Assembly (NCBI RefSeq): GCF_039596395.1
Contig: NZ_JBCNJT010000002.1
Coordinates: 744,001-808,000, forward strand
Direction of reading: 5' to 3'
From: Fluviicola sp.
GTDB lineage: Bacteria; Bacteroidota; Bacteroidia; Flavobacteriales_D; Crocinitomicaceae
DNA length: 64,000 bases
The position numbers and the translations under genes are program-made. The notes beneath the pieces are model-generated. The model ran no database searches. It had not been told where the DNA came from and saw nothing but the letters and a program-made list of their open reading frames with translations. Each line of letters starts with the position of its first letter. Position 1 is the stretch's first letter. This document shows positions 15,233 to 24,740 of the stretch, piece by piece.

Positions 15233-18082
15233 TTAATTACAATAAGCGCAGAACTTCGAGTCTTTGTTGTGCTCGAAAGGAACGCTTTGGTCCAGCATGT
15301 CGGAAATGGTCTGTTTGAGGATTTGCTCCAGGAACTCGGGGATGTCTTCTTTGCGGATGTCGTCGGGGAGTTTCAGGAAATGCGGGCTTTCCTTGATGGA
15401 CCGGAAGGAGAAAATTCCTGCCTGGTCGGTCAGAATGCCGGTTTCTTTGTAGTAGAGGTAGCAATAGATCAACAGCTGCAGCACGTGTTTTTGCTGGGAA
15501 TTTCCCTTGCGGCGATTAGTCAGAATGGCTTCTTCGTAACTTTCCTGGTTGGCCGTTTTCTTTAGCTCCACTTTGTCCTGGCTCACACTTCCGGATTTGT
15601 AGTCAATGATCCGGTGAACACCGTCAAACTGGTCGATGCGGTCGCAAATACCCGAAAGGCGTACTTCGATCGGTTTTGAAGAACCGGAATCCGGAACAAT
15701 CGGGATCAATGTTTCCAGTCTTCTTTCCAGTCCCAGGATAAACAAGGCTTTCTGTGGATTTTCCTTCAAAATGGTCCGGTCACGGCGAAGCACGTTCTGA
15801 ACCATTTCTTTCGCCACTTCAAAGTTGATGTGGTTGGTTCCCGTTTGCCAGGAATTGCGGTCTTCCGAGAAGTGCAACTCGAAACTTTTGCTCACCAAAA
15901 GCGGAACGTCTTTCTCCATCCGCTGCAGGTCGTCTTCCGTAACCGCTTTGCCTGAAATCTTTCTCCCCGATTCATCGAACCGGTCAATAAACGGTGCAAA
16001 AAGTGTTTCGAGCACGTAGTGGATAATCGTTCCGAGCGTGCTGCTTTCAATGTCTTCTTCAACCTTGTTCTCTTCCCCGAAACGCAATACGTAGCGGTAA
16101 TAGAAATCCAGCGGACAGCTCATGAACTTATCCAGCATGGAGAAGCTGATCCCACCGTTCAGTACTTCGTAAATGCGATTAATGACCTCGTCTGTTTTCT
16201 CAATGACCGTAGTCCCGACTTTTTCCTTGTTCCCGGCTGTGTAAAACGACTTTTGGATGTGCACATGCGGGTTGACCTGTGCGAGTTCCAATTCGATTTG
16301 CTGAATGTAACGGCTCGGTTCACTCGATCCCACAGATTCCGAAGCGCTCGAATAGGTAATGAGCATTTCTTCGGCGTGATGGAGCAAGCGGTAAAAGTGA
16401 TGAGCAAACAATCCCTGTTTTTCACGCGGTGTCGGCAACCCGAAATACTTGCGCAAATCCATCGGGATGATGGTGTTGATGGCGTTTTGAGGCGGCATGG
16501 AACCTTCGTTCAAACCAAACACAAAGATGCGCTTGAAATCCAGTCCGCGGGTTTCCAAAAGTCCCATGATCTGCAAGCCTTCCAGCGGATTCCCGAAATA
16601 AGCGATGGTTTCGTTGCTCCAGTTTCCATTGAACAGGTTCCGGAACGACGAAATGCTCATCAGCGGAGATTGGGTGCTCATGATGTTTTGCAAAACGATC
16701 GTTGCATGCGCAAACCTGCGAACAATGGCACGTTCCAGTTCGTTCTTTTCCTCGAGCCACAGGTCCAGCTTTTCGTTGAGTTGCTGAATGACCTGGATTC
16801 CTTTCAGCCAATCGTTTTTCCAGGGTTCAAAGATCAGTTTGTTCAACTCGGACAGGCGTTCGCTCAGGTCCAGTTTTTTCCGGTCGAGGAAGTGCCAGTT
16901 GTGGTTGATGATCCGCGATTCGATGTCCTGGATTTCTTTCTTTTCTTCAGCGGAAAGTACCCCCAAAATAAACGGATGGTGCGCAAATTGAATGAAATCC
17001 CGGTAGTAAATACTGGAATTTCCTCTTCTTAAAAACGATTCCTGCAGCCTGAAAATCAGGTCGACCCAGGAACGCAGGGAAGTTTGTCTCAGGGGCAAAC
17101 CAACGGTAATATTCGCCTGTCCGATCTCGGCCGGAAGGTGTTTCAAAATGGAACTCAGCAAGCTTTCATCGGCCAAAAGCACGAGTGTTTCGTTTAACTG
17201 AGCGGAATTCAGCTTTTTCAATTCGCTCCCCACCACCTGCGCCTGCGAAGTAAACTGCGGACATTCCACCACGCGGATATGCATTTCCTTCGTACTGAGG
17301 TGATTTTCGATAAACGGCAGCGTTTTCAATTCGAGCCTTTTACACAAATCGCGCTGGAACTGCCCGGCTTCGTGAATATTGTCGTTGAAATAGAACGCAT
17401 CGGAATCCATAAGGATCGAAGCCCTGCCCATGATCGAAAGTTGCCTCATAATCGAAATTTCCGACTCCGAAAGCGCGTTGAATCCTGCGAATACGAACTG
17501 GGTATCTTTATCGGCCGCAAAAGCCAAATCGATGTTGTTTGCCAGGTAGCGGTACGCTTTTCCCTTGGTCGTCAGCGATTTTTCATTCAACCGTTCTTCG
17601 AGTGCAAAATAATAAGGTTTCAGCTTGTCCCAAAAAGCCATGAACTGGATCTGACCTTTGGACAATTCTTCCGAATTAAACGACCAATTCTCGATTTCCC
17701 GGATATCCCGAAGGTTTTTAAACAATTGGTCGGCGGGCACCAGGTAACGGTCTATTTCATCGAAATCGCTCAGCAATATTTGCCCCCAGGCCATAAACGA
17801 GTCAAAAGAATCCACGTTGATTTCCACCGGGTCCTTTTTGAAAATATCGTACAATTCAAACAGCAAGCTGGTTTTATCAAGCACCGGAATCGGGTTGATA
17901 TCCTGGATCCAGCGGTCAATTGTCACGATCTTGGGCGACAGGATGGGCTTTTGGTAAAATTCGTAGAACGCACGTTGTAAATACGCGATCATACGTTCGG
18001 ATGGAACGACAATGCATGCATTCTGAAAATTCAGTGCATGTTCATCCATGTAACTCACAATCCTGTTTACAAATGTTTCCAT
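15233..18082 (-). CDS. PD-(D/E)XK nuclease family protein (AddB/RecB-like)
   Basis: 949 aa. The N-terminal two thirds look like a degenerate UvrD-type helicase: no good Walker A motif, but a LETRGLDFKRIFVFGLNEGSMPP segment near 509-530 that matches motif V/VI regions of AddB-like proteins. The C-terminal nuclease has LGTIIHYVLE (His at about 688) and the metal-binding D814, then D827-x-K829 in IIDYKSGS. AddB-type proteins work with AddA in repairing double-strand breaks. The protein ends FCAYCN followed by two stop codons; C656, C945 and C948 are present, but the fourth Fe-S cysteine of AddB appears missing. It probably forms an operon with the upstream membrane glycosyltransferase-like gene (28-bp gap). 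Confidence 0.82.
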   Translation of the reverse strand: METFVNRIVSYMDEHALNFQNACIVVPSERMIAYLQRAFYEFYQKPILSPKIVTIDRWIQDINPIPVLDKTSLLFELYDIFKKDPVEINVDSFDSFMAWGQILLSDFDEIDRYLVPADQLFKNLRDIREIENWSFNSEELSKGQIQFMAFWDKLKPYYFALEERLNEKSLTTKGKAYRYLANNIDLAFAADKDTQFVFAGFNALSESEISIMRQLSIMGRASILMDSDAFYFNDNIHEAGQFQRDLCKRLELKTLPFIENHLSTKEMHIRVVECPQFTSQAQVVGSELKKLNSAQLNETLVLLADESLLSSILKHLPAEIGQANITVGLPLRQTSLRSWVDLIFRLQESFLRRGNSSIYYRDFIQFAHHPFILGVLSAEEKKEIQDIESRIINHNWHFLDRKKLDLSERLSELNKLIFEPWKNDWLKGIQVIQQLNEKLDLWLEEKNELERAIVRRFAHATIVLQNIMSTQSPLMSISSFRNLFNGNWSNETIAYFGNPLEGLQIMGLLETRGLDFKRIFVFGLNEGSMPPQNAINTIIPMDLRKYFGLPTPREKQGLFAHHFYRLLHHAEEMLITYSSASESVGSSEPSRYIQQIELELAQVNPHVHIQKSFYTAGNKEKVGTTVIEKTDEVINRIYEVLNGGISFSMLDKFMSCPLDFYYRYVLRFGEENKVEEDIESSTLGTIIHYVLETLFAPFIDRFDESGRKISGKAVTEDDLQRMEKDVPLLVSKSFELHFSEDRNSWQTGTNHINFEVAKEMVQNVLRRDRTILKENPQKALFILGLERRLETLIPIVPDSGSSKPIEVRLSGICDRIDQFDGVHRIIDYKSGSVSQDKVELKKTANQESYEEAILTNRRKGNSQQKHVLQLLIYCYLYYKETGILTDQAGIFSFRSIKESPHFLKLPDDIRKEDIPEFLEQILKQTISDMLDQSVPFEHNKDSKFCAYCN

Positions 18083-18110
18083 ATCATTCCACCGATCAGG
18101 CGGTTAAGGT

Positions 18111-20135
18111 CTAGTTCCTGTAAAAGGTAAATTCGAAATCATCCAGCAACACCACATTTTTATTGGTATTGTGGATGTAGAAACTCAATTTTTCATCCGC
18201 TGCGGATCGTTTCGGGAGGAACAGGATAAATTCCTTTTCCGTCCATTCATTGACCGGTAAAACCGGGTTCAGTTCCACTGTCTGATAATAGTTCAGATCG
18301 TTACCCCGGGAATACGCCACGATGATCGCAATCTGGTTGTCGTTCTTACGCAGGAATTTTCCTTTTATTTTCAATACTCTTCCCTGCGTATCCGGGCCTA
18401 CATCTTTGGTGAAATCCTGTGCAAAACCATAGGCTTCGTTTTCACCTACCACCCCCACCTGGTTTTTAGCATCTGCGGGATCTTTTTCGTACAGAATTCC
18501 CGGCTGCGCCTTATTTATCGTTTCAAAATCAGTACGGATCGTTTTGTACGCTCCTTTCACCCCCATAAAATCCATCATGGATTGCGGGATCGTGTCCGTT
18601 TTCCGTTTACACAAAATCAGGTTTTCATTCGTAGCGATCGATTCTACTTTTTCTAGAATCTCCGGGTAAATCGCGTAAACCTCATCCATGAAATACGGCT
18701 TCTGGAACACCACATAATCCCATTTCCAGCTCAGTGCCCGGTTAATATCATCCGGTTCGTGGCCTACAACAGCCAATCCAACCCTGTTCATAAAGATAAA
18801 CGGAATATTCGGCCCGTAAGTATGGATCACCAAAATTGTATCTTCCCTGGCAACTCCTGATTTGGTCAGGAATTCATCTGATCCTTCAAAGTTCATAACG
18901 GATCCCGTGAAATGGTCACTCGCCACAAAAACACGTCGCTGATCCTGGAAATCGGAAGTTTCCCGGAAAGAAATCATCCCGAAATAGATCACGAATAAAG
19001 CCATGACTGTTTCCCCGAAATACCATTGCGGCTTGGGAAGAACTGCCAAACAAAGCGCTACGAAGAAAACGACCGGCAGGTAAAACGTGTCCAGGAAATA
19101 GTAATCGTGCGCGAAGAATTGCTTGGCCATTGCAAACCAGAATAAGACCACGCCCGTAAACCAAAACAAGCAGATGATCCACCACGCGTTGAATACCCTG
19201 TAAGTATTCCGTTCTTTGATGAGCAAAGCAATCAATACAAGAACGATCAGCAGGAACAGCAGGAAATAGTGTTTCATGGAAAGGTAAGCCAGCACCATCA
19301 CTTCCCAGATATGTTCCAGGATGGTTTTCATTTCCGCCCAATTATCGGCCGGCAACAGCTGGCTCAGGAAATCCGACCCGTATGTTGCCCGCAACGTGCT
19401 GTTGTAGTATTGAGCGGCCAAAATAACCAATGCAGAAAGGCCTACTCCGAGCACATTCGGCCAGAATTTTGCTTTCTTTTGGAAAATGCGGATGAGTTCG
19501 AAGCCCAAAACCGCCAGGTAAGGAATCACAAAGGTGAAACGGGCAAGCGCAGCAAAAGTGAAAAAGAACAGGGCCCATCTGAACCACTTCTTTCTTCCGC
19601 CTTCAAAATACAATGCATAGCAGTAAAGCGCTATGATCGTATTCGCAATACTTGGGATCGTGGGTAGGAATCCGCCCTGGTAAAAGATGTAAATCGGTGA
19701 AGACATCGCAAAAATGACCACCAAAGCCGCTTTTATTTTGGAGCCGCAGATCTTCTCCGACAACAGGTACAAAAAGAAAAATCCGACAATGCTGTAGATG
19801 AGTATGTACGCATGGAAAACCCACGGTTCATTCGTGCCGAAAGCCTCCATAAAGACCGCCGGAACGTAATCATGCACCGGAAATTCCACCGCTGTAATCG
19901 TCGAATAGCTCGGATCGGACCAATTTTTAGGAAACTGGTGATTGAGGATATAATTCTGAGGCTTGAAGAAGTTCAGATCGTTGCGCACAAATCCGTTTGC
20001 AAGTGCCAGCCGATCGTTTTGAGCCCACGTATGCGTATACGCAGGTATTTCATTCAGATGCCTGAACTGGAAGATCAGCGTAACGAATGTGATCAGTAAA
20101 AATGCGATGCTATTTGTGATGCTTCTTGTTTTCAA
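18111..20135 (-). CDS. polytopic membrane protein, glycosyltransferase-39-like
   Basis: 674 aa with about ten or eleven hydrophobic helices between residues 8 and 415, followed by a large soluble C-terminal part (about 420-674) likely outside the cell. The first loop carries WAQNDRLALANGFV, with an acidic residue where PMT/ArnT-type enzymes hold their catalytic Asp, and the topology fits a GT39/ArnT-like glycosyltransferase that uses lipid-linked sugar. The acceptor is unknown. The start is TTG: there is no in-frame ATG nearby and a stop codon lies five codons upstream. It precedes the nuclease gene on the same strand. Confidence 0.7.
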   Translation of the reverse strand: MKTRSITNSIAFLLITFVTLIFQFRHLNEIPAYTHTWAQNDRLALANGFVRNDLNFFKPQNYILNHQFPKNWSDPSYSTITAVEFPVHDYVPAVFMEAFGTNEPWVFHAYILIYSIVGFFFLYLLSEKICGSKIKAALVVIFAMSSPIYIFYQGGFLPTIPSIANTIIALYCYALYFEGGRKKWFRWALFFFTFAALARFTFVIPYLAVLGFELIRIFQKKAKFWPNVLGVGLSALVILAAQYYNSTLRATYGSDFLSQLLPADNWAEMKTILEHIWEVMVLAYLSMKHYFLLFLLIVLVLIALLIKERNTYRVFNAWWIICLFWFTGVVLFWFAMAKQFFAHDYYFLDTFYLPVVFFVALCLAVLPKPQWYFGETVMALFVIYFGMISFRETSDFQDQRRVFVASDHFTGSVMNFEGSDEFLTKSGVAREDTILVIHTYGPNIPFIFMNRVGLAVVGHEPDDINRALSWKWDYVVFQKPYFMDEVYAIYPEILEKVESIATNENLILCKRKTDTIPQSMMDFMGVKGAYKTIRTDFETINKAQPGILYEKDPADAKNQVGVVGENEAYGFAQDFTKDVGPDTQGRVLKIKGKFLRKNDNQIAIIVAYSRGNDLNYYQTVELNPVLPVNEWTEKEFILFLPKRSAADEKLSFYIHNTNKNVVLLDDFEFTFYRN

Positions 20136-20190
20136 GACTCCAAATTACTTAGAATAATCAACCCGTACAAATATCCGGCTATTCCCGGAT

Positions 20191-20757
20191 TTATTCGTTT
20201 TCCAAAGCAATCAATCGGTTTTCTTTTATCCACGGACCATCTTCACTGAAGGAAGCCGTATCGAAGTATTTTCCGGCTTTCAGGTGTTCGGTCCATTGTT
20301 CGTCGGTGACCCAAATCCGGTATTTCGCCAAGGGAAGGTTATTCGCATCGTCCCAAAAGTTTCTCCATTCTTCTTCCCATTCATCGTCCCAATCTTCGTG
20401 GTCTTCATCAATTCCAAGGTTATCCTTGACTTTCTGACCTACTTTTTCATGGGCTTCGTCTTCCACGAAAGGAACATTGCGGGCTTCATAAATCACCACT
20501 TTCTCAATGAATTTATGCGCTATCGGACCCAATGAGCCGGGCAAATACGAATCGTCGAACGGAATTTCCTTTGCAAGCGGCGATGTTGCCACCCGGTTGT
20601 AATCCTTATCGAAACTGTAAGCTTCAGAAGTCAGTAACGCCAGGGCAAAAGCCGGGTCTTCGGGGAAATTTCCCGCATCCGGATGTGCAAAAAGCACTTC
20701 CATATCAATCCACTTCTTTCCTTTTTTGATTACTGAAACAGTCCACAATGAACTCAT
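20191..20757 (-). CDS. hypothetical protein, acidic
   Basis: 188 aa, strongly acidic, with a run DEDHEDWDDEWEEEWRNFWDD near 115-137. No signal peptide or membrane segment is seen, so it should be cytoplasmic. I recognise no domain. It starts at an ATG with a TAATTTTA element about 30 nt upstream and lies 55 bp before the TTG start of the membrane glycosyltransferase-like gene on the same strand. Confidence 0.55.
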   Translation of the reverse strand: MSSLWTVSVIKKGKKWIDMEVLFAHPDAGNFPEDPAFALALLTSEAYSFDKDYNRVATSPLAKEIPFDDSYLPGSLGPIAHKFIEKVVIYEARNVPFVEDEAHEKVGQKVKDNLGIDEDHEDWDDEWEEEWRNFWDDANNLPLAKYRIWVTDEQWTEHLKAGKYFDTASFSEDGPWIKENRLIALENE

Positions 20758-20847
20758 TGAATGTATATTTTAGAGATGATTGGCCTAAAATTAAGTAAAA
20801 TTTACTCCTGAAGGCTTCCCGGAAACAGAAAACCGGGCGCTTTTAAT

Positions 20848-20855
20848 TATCTTCA
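20848..20855 (+). promoter_or_regulatory. -7-like element TATCTTCA, 4 nt from the start codon
   Basis: TATCTTCA differs from TAnnTTTG by two bases and leaves CGGG before ATG 20860, the same 4-nt spacing as at 12188, 24489, 36643 and 49638. Confidence 0.4.
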
Positions 20856-20859
20856 CGGG

Positions 20860-23800
20860 ATGTTAAGTTCAGCTGAAATGGATGACCCGGAAAACGACGA
20901 AGATGTGTTTATTTTTCGCGATTCCACCTTTGCTGAACTCAACTACGGCACGCTTTTGAAATTCGCGGAAGCATCAGCTATCCAGGTATTGAATTTCAGC
21001 GGGAATTCCGTTCATGCGGTCGAACTTTCCATCAACAAAGGCATCTTTTTATGCAATTACGGTTTCCGGGCCGAACACGAGGTCATCCTGACACAGGAAA
21101 ACCGGACCGTTGTGCTTGCCTGCAGCTGCGGCGGGAATGGTAAAAAACTGTGCGATCACCAGGCCATTGTCCTTTACCGGGTCATGGAACTGGGAGATTT
21201 CCGCGCTTTCTTTGATGAATCCGACCGGAAGAAACGCATTTCGGAAACCGCACTTTCCTACGGAATTTCGGATGAAACCAAGTGGAACGGGCTTTTCGAG
21301 CTCTCGTATGAAAACCGGCAGGTAAAAGTGACTTCGAAAAACCCGGAGTTGATCCGTTTAACTCCTGATAAACTGGACGAATTGAACCGCAAGCTGGCAC
21401 CGGTTTCCTTTTCCCCGGAAAAATTGCACGCTCCCCTGCCAAACCGCTATATTTCCTTTCGTGCTTACCCAGATGAAAACCATTTTGAGTTCGAAGTCAA
21501 TGAAAGTGCTTTGACCCAAAACGGCAAAATCAAAGCTCCGATCCGGGTATTGAACGCCCTGGAACTGGCATTGCAGGAAACTTCCCCGGAGCTGATCCAG
21601 GCTTATACTGCTTTGGGCATGTTGGGAACGAAGCATCATTTGTACCGCAATCTGGTTAATGACGAGGAAACTTTCCTGAAAGTGGTCAAATCGATCGGGA
21701 TTGCCAAACCGCTTTTTGATAAACTGGAAGTGATCGAAACCTGGAATACAAAACCTCCCAAAGACACGGATTTTACCCTTCATATTCACGACAAACCGAT
21801 GCAATTGCACCTGGATGTCAACCAGAACGAAGAATTCTTCGAAATTACCGGGTTTATTGAAGTTGACAATCACCAAATTTCCTTCGACCAGGTGAAAATG
21901 AAGAGCGAATTGTTTATCCGTCGCGGGCAGGACCTATACCTGATCAAAAACTGGAATTACCTGCGAACATTGAGCTATTTCCGGAAGAACCATCATAAAC
22001 TGATTATTCACCAGTCGCAGTTTGATGCTTTCCAGGCCAGTTTTTTGGTTCCGTTGGAGAACGTGATCAGCATCAATTATTCATACGTCAAAAAGGCTAC
22101 GCGGGCCATTATTAAACAAACAGAACTGGCAACCGTTGGTGCAAAACGCATTTATCTGACAGACAGCGAACATTATATTCACATTACTCCGATCATCGAA
22201 TACGGAAATGTGGAAATCCCCATTCTTTCCAAACGCAAATTGCTCACTATTGATCAAACGGGGAATTCTTTTGAGATTCCACGGGATGAAAACCTGGAAG
22301 TAGCTTTCCTGGGACAAATTATCCGTTTGCACAAAGATTTCGAATACCAGATGGGCGGCGATTTTTTCTATTTGCACAAAAGCCAGTTTTTGGAAAACGA
22401 TTGGTTTTTGAATGCATTTGAATCCTGGTCGGAAGCAGAACTGGAAATTCACGGTTTCCAGGAAATAACCAAATTGAAACTGGTTCCGAAAAGCATGAAG
22501 GTTTCCGTTCAAATTATCAGCGGAATTGATTGGTTCGAAACGAAGGCACATATTAAAGTCGGCGATAACCGCGTGCGTTTGAAAGAAATTCAGCGCAGTA
22601 TTATCCAGAAATCGCGCTATGTAAAATTAGGCGACGGGCAAATGGCCTTGCTTCCGCAACAATGGCTCGACCGTTTTTCGGCATTTTTCCAGGAAGGCGA
22701 ATTGGTCGAAGACGTCATCCGGATCCCGAAAACTTCCTATCAATTCATCGATGAATGGTTCGAAGCAGAAGAAATTGACAGCACAGTCCGGACACAGATT
22801 ACAGACTTAAAAGAGAAGATTACACACTTTGAGCGCATTCCTGAAGTTGACCTTCCGCAACAGTTCGAAACAGAACTCAGACACTACCAGCGGGAAGGCT
22901 ATCATTGGTTGCATTTTTTGAACGATTTCGGTTTTGGCGGAATCCTGGCAGACGATATGGGATTGGGAAAAACCATCCAGGTTTTGGCTTACCTTTCCAA
23001 AAAGCTAGAAACCAAAAAAGGTGTCCACCTGATCGTTGTTCCGACTTCCCTGGTCTTCAACTGGAAGGATGAAATCGCAAAATTTACTCCGCATTTGCGG
23101 GTTTTGGATCTTCACGGAACCAAACGCATCAAGTCGGTCCATCATTTCGAAGAATTTGATATTCTCTTAAGCACCTACGGAACCCTGCTTTCGGACATCC
23201 GCTACCTGAAAGACTTTGTCTTTGATACGATTATCCTTGACGAAGGTCAGGCAATCAAAAACCCGGATTCCAAACGCTACAAAACCGTTCGCTTGCTGCA
23301 ATCCAAACAGCGGTTTGTGCTTACAGGAACACCGATTGAAAACAACACACTTGATATTTATTCGATCCTGTCTTTCTGCAATCCCGGAATGTTTGGTTCA
23401 CTGAAACAGTTCAAGGAGCATTTTGCTTTCCCGATCGATAAATTCCAGGACAGCCTGCGTGCGAAAGAATTGCAAAAACGCATTCATCCTTTCCTGCTGC
23501 GGCGTACCAAAAAACAAGTCGCGACCGAACTTCCGGAGAAAACAGAAATGGTAGTTTACTGCGAAATGGATCACGAGCAGCAGCGCGTTTACGACGTTTA
23601 CAAAACCGAATTGAAGGAATATTTGCTGAGCGAACCCGATTTCACGGATGGTCAGCACAGCATGCATGTGTTGGCAGGCTTGACCCGATTGCGGCAAATT
23701 TGTAACTCACCTGCATTGATCAACGAAAACGGCGTTTCCTACGGCGATCAGTCGGCCAAGATCAAGGAATTGGTAGAACAGATCGAAGACAAAAAGAAGC

Positions 23801-24252
23801 ATCATAAAATCCTGGTATTCTCTCAATTCGTGGGAATGCTGGAACTCATCGAGAAGGCGTTGGAAGAGCGGGAAATTCCGTATTCCAAATTAACCGGCCA
23901 GACCCGCAAACGCAAGGAAGTGGTAAGCGCTTTCCAGGAAAACGAAAATATCCGCGTCTTTCTGATCAGTTTGAAAGCCGGCGGAATGGGCTTGAACCTC
24001 ACACAAGCAGATTACGTGTACCTCGTAGATCCGTGGTGGAATCCGGCAGTGGAAAACCAGGCCATCGACCGTGCTTACCGGATTGGGCAGGACAAAAAAG
24101 TGGTTGCCGTGCGTTTCATCACACCGAATACGATCGAAGAAAAAATACTGGAACTGCAAAAGCGCAAACACGAATTAGTGGGCGACCTGGTGCATACAGA
24201 TGTAAGTACGCTGAAGCAGTTGAGCCGGAAGGAGCTGGTGGAGTTGTTGTGA
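20860..24252 (+). CDS. SNF2-family DEAD/H helicase with SWIM zinc finger
   Basis: 1130 aa. Residues 88-100 contain the SWIM zinc finger CxCx7CxH (ACSCGGNGKKLCDH), a DNA- or protein-binding module common in bacterial SNF2 proteins. The C-terminal half is the helicase: Walker A in GGILADDMGLGKTIQV near 692-707, motif II DEGQ near 793, SLKAGGMGLNL and the motif VI region ENQAIDRAYRIGQ near 1065-1077. The middle (about 130-660) is a long family-specific region. SNF2 ATPases use ATP to move along DNA and remodel protein-DNA complexes; bacterial members act at RNA polymerase or in repair. It stands alone. Confidence 0.9.
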   Translation: MLSSAEMDDPENDEDVFIFRDSTFAELNYGTLLKFAEASAIQVLNFSGNSVHAVELSINKGIFLCNYGFRAEHEVILTQENRTVVLACSCGGNGKKLCDHQAIVLYRVMELGDFRAFFDESDRKKRISETALSYGISDETKWNGLFELSYENRQVKVTSKNPELIRLTPDKLDELNRKLAPVSFSPEKLHAPLPNRYISFRAYPDENHFEFEVNESALTQNGKIKAPIRVLNALELALQETSPELIQAYTALGMLGTKHHLYRNLVNDEETFLKVVKSIGIAKPLFDKLEVIETWNTKPPKDTDFTLHIHDKPMQLHLDVNQNEEFFEITGFIEVDNHQISFDQVKMKSELFIRRGQDLYLIKNWNYLRTLSYFRKNHHKLIIHQSQFDAFQASFLVPLENVISINYSYVKKATRAIIKQTELATVGAKRIYLTDSEHYIHITPIIEYGNVEIPILSKRKLLTIDQTGNSFEIPRDENLEVAFLGQIIRLHKDFEYQMGGDFFYLHKSQFLENDWFLNAFESWSEAELEIHGFQEITKLKLVPKSMKVSVQIISGIDWFETKAHIKVGDNRVRLKEIQRSIIQKSRYVKLGDGQMALLPQQWLDRFSAFFQEGELVEDVIRIPKTSYQFIDEWFEAEEIDSTVRTQITDLKEKITHFERIPEVDLPQQFETELRHYQREGYHWLHFLNDFGFGGILADDMGLGKTIQVLAYLSKKLETKKGVHLIVVPTSLVFNWKDEIAKFTPHLRVLDLHGTKRIKSVHHFEEFDILLSTYGTLLSDIRYLKDFVFDTIILDEGQAIKNPDSKRYKTVRLLQSKQRFVLTGTPIENNTLDIYSILSFCNPGMFGSLKQFKEHFAFPIDKFQDSLRAKELQKRIHPFLLRRTKKQVATELPEKTEMVVYCEMDHEQQRVYDVYKTELKEYLLSEPDFTDGQHSMHVLAGLTRLRQICNSPALINENGVSYGDQSAKIKELVEQIEDKKKHHKILVFSQFVGMLELIEKALEEREIPYSKLTGQTRKRKEVVSAFQENENIRVFLISLKAGGMGLNLTQADYVYLVDPWWNPAVENQAIDRAYRIGQDKKVVAVRFITPNTIEEKILELQKRKHELVGDLVHTDVSTLKQLSRKELVELL

Positions 24253-24274
24253 GAGATTCAAATAACTGTTTTTT

Positions 24275-24302
24275 CACGCAGATTTCGCCGATTTACGCAG
24301 AT
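24275..24302. repeat. ACGCAGAT direct repeat, 19-bp spaced
   Basis: ACGCAGAT occurs at 24276-24283 and 24295-24302, separated by TTCGCCGATTT, just after the helicase stop. From memory, similar CGCAGATT..CGCAGAT strings are scattered in many Bacteroidota genomes. It may be a remnant of a dispersed intergenic repeat. Confidence 0.4.
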
Positions 24303-24488
24303 AATTAGGTAATTAAATCCGCTCTCTCCTGTACATACGGGGATCGGAATCTATATAACCTGCATGCACTTAAAAAACTTCTAAACTTTGATTAATTAGT
24401 TCCCTTAAAGCTAGTTCGTATCAACCATCCCCGACTATACGATATGTTAAATCCCAACCGGAGATATCTACTCTATTCGTTTGTTTCG

Positions 24489-24496
24489 TACTTTTA
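24489..24496 (+). promoter_or_regulatory. -7 element TACTTTTA, 4 nt from the start codon
   Basis: TACTTTTA differs from the consensus only at the last base and leaves CGGT before ATG 24501, implying a leaderless transcript. Confidence 0.5.
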
Positions 24497-24500
24497 CGGT

Positions 24501-24740
24501 ATGAAAAAACGCTTGTTTTTATTGGCAATTGCATTGATCGCTGTGGATGTTGTTTTCGGGCAGGGTTGTTCCCAATGTAAATTATTGGCGCAGCAGGGAA
24601 GCGAATTGAATGAGAATTCATTCGGTTCTTCGATCAATACCGGAATCCTGTTCCTGATTGCAATTCCTTATTTAATCCTGATGTTTTTCTTCCGCAAGCA
24701 AATTGCACGCTTATTCAAAAGCAAAAAGGCGAAAGCTTAA
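24501..24740 (+). CDS. small membrane protein, function unknown
   Basis: 79 aa. An N-terminal signal or helix (MKKRLFLLAIALIAVDVVFG), then QGCSQCKLLAQQGSEL with a Cys-x2-Cys, and a second hydrophobic stretch (about 46-64) ending in a basic tail. The pair of cysteines is next to the predicted cleavage site, and it could be a small envelope protein with one or two membrane helices. The family is unknown to me. Its stop overlaps the stop codon of the opposite-strand nadD gene. Confidence 0.6.
   Translation: MKKRLFLLAIALIAVDVVFGQGCSQCKLLAQQGSELNENSFGSSINTGILFLIAIPYLILMFFFRKQIARLFKSKKAKA

Noticed and set aside
16019-17032. A 337-codon plus-strand open frame opposite the nuclease gene
   Set aside because: It lies wholly antisense to a well-supported coding region; its composition is that of a reverse-strand shadow and it has no domain or promoter.
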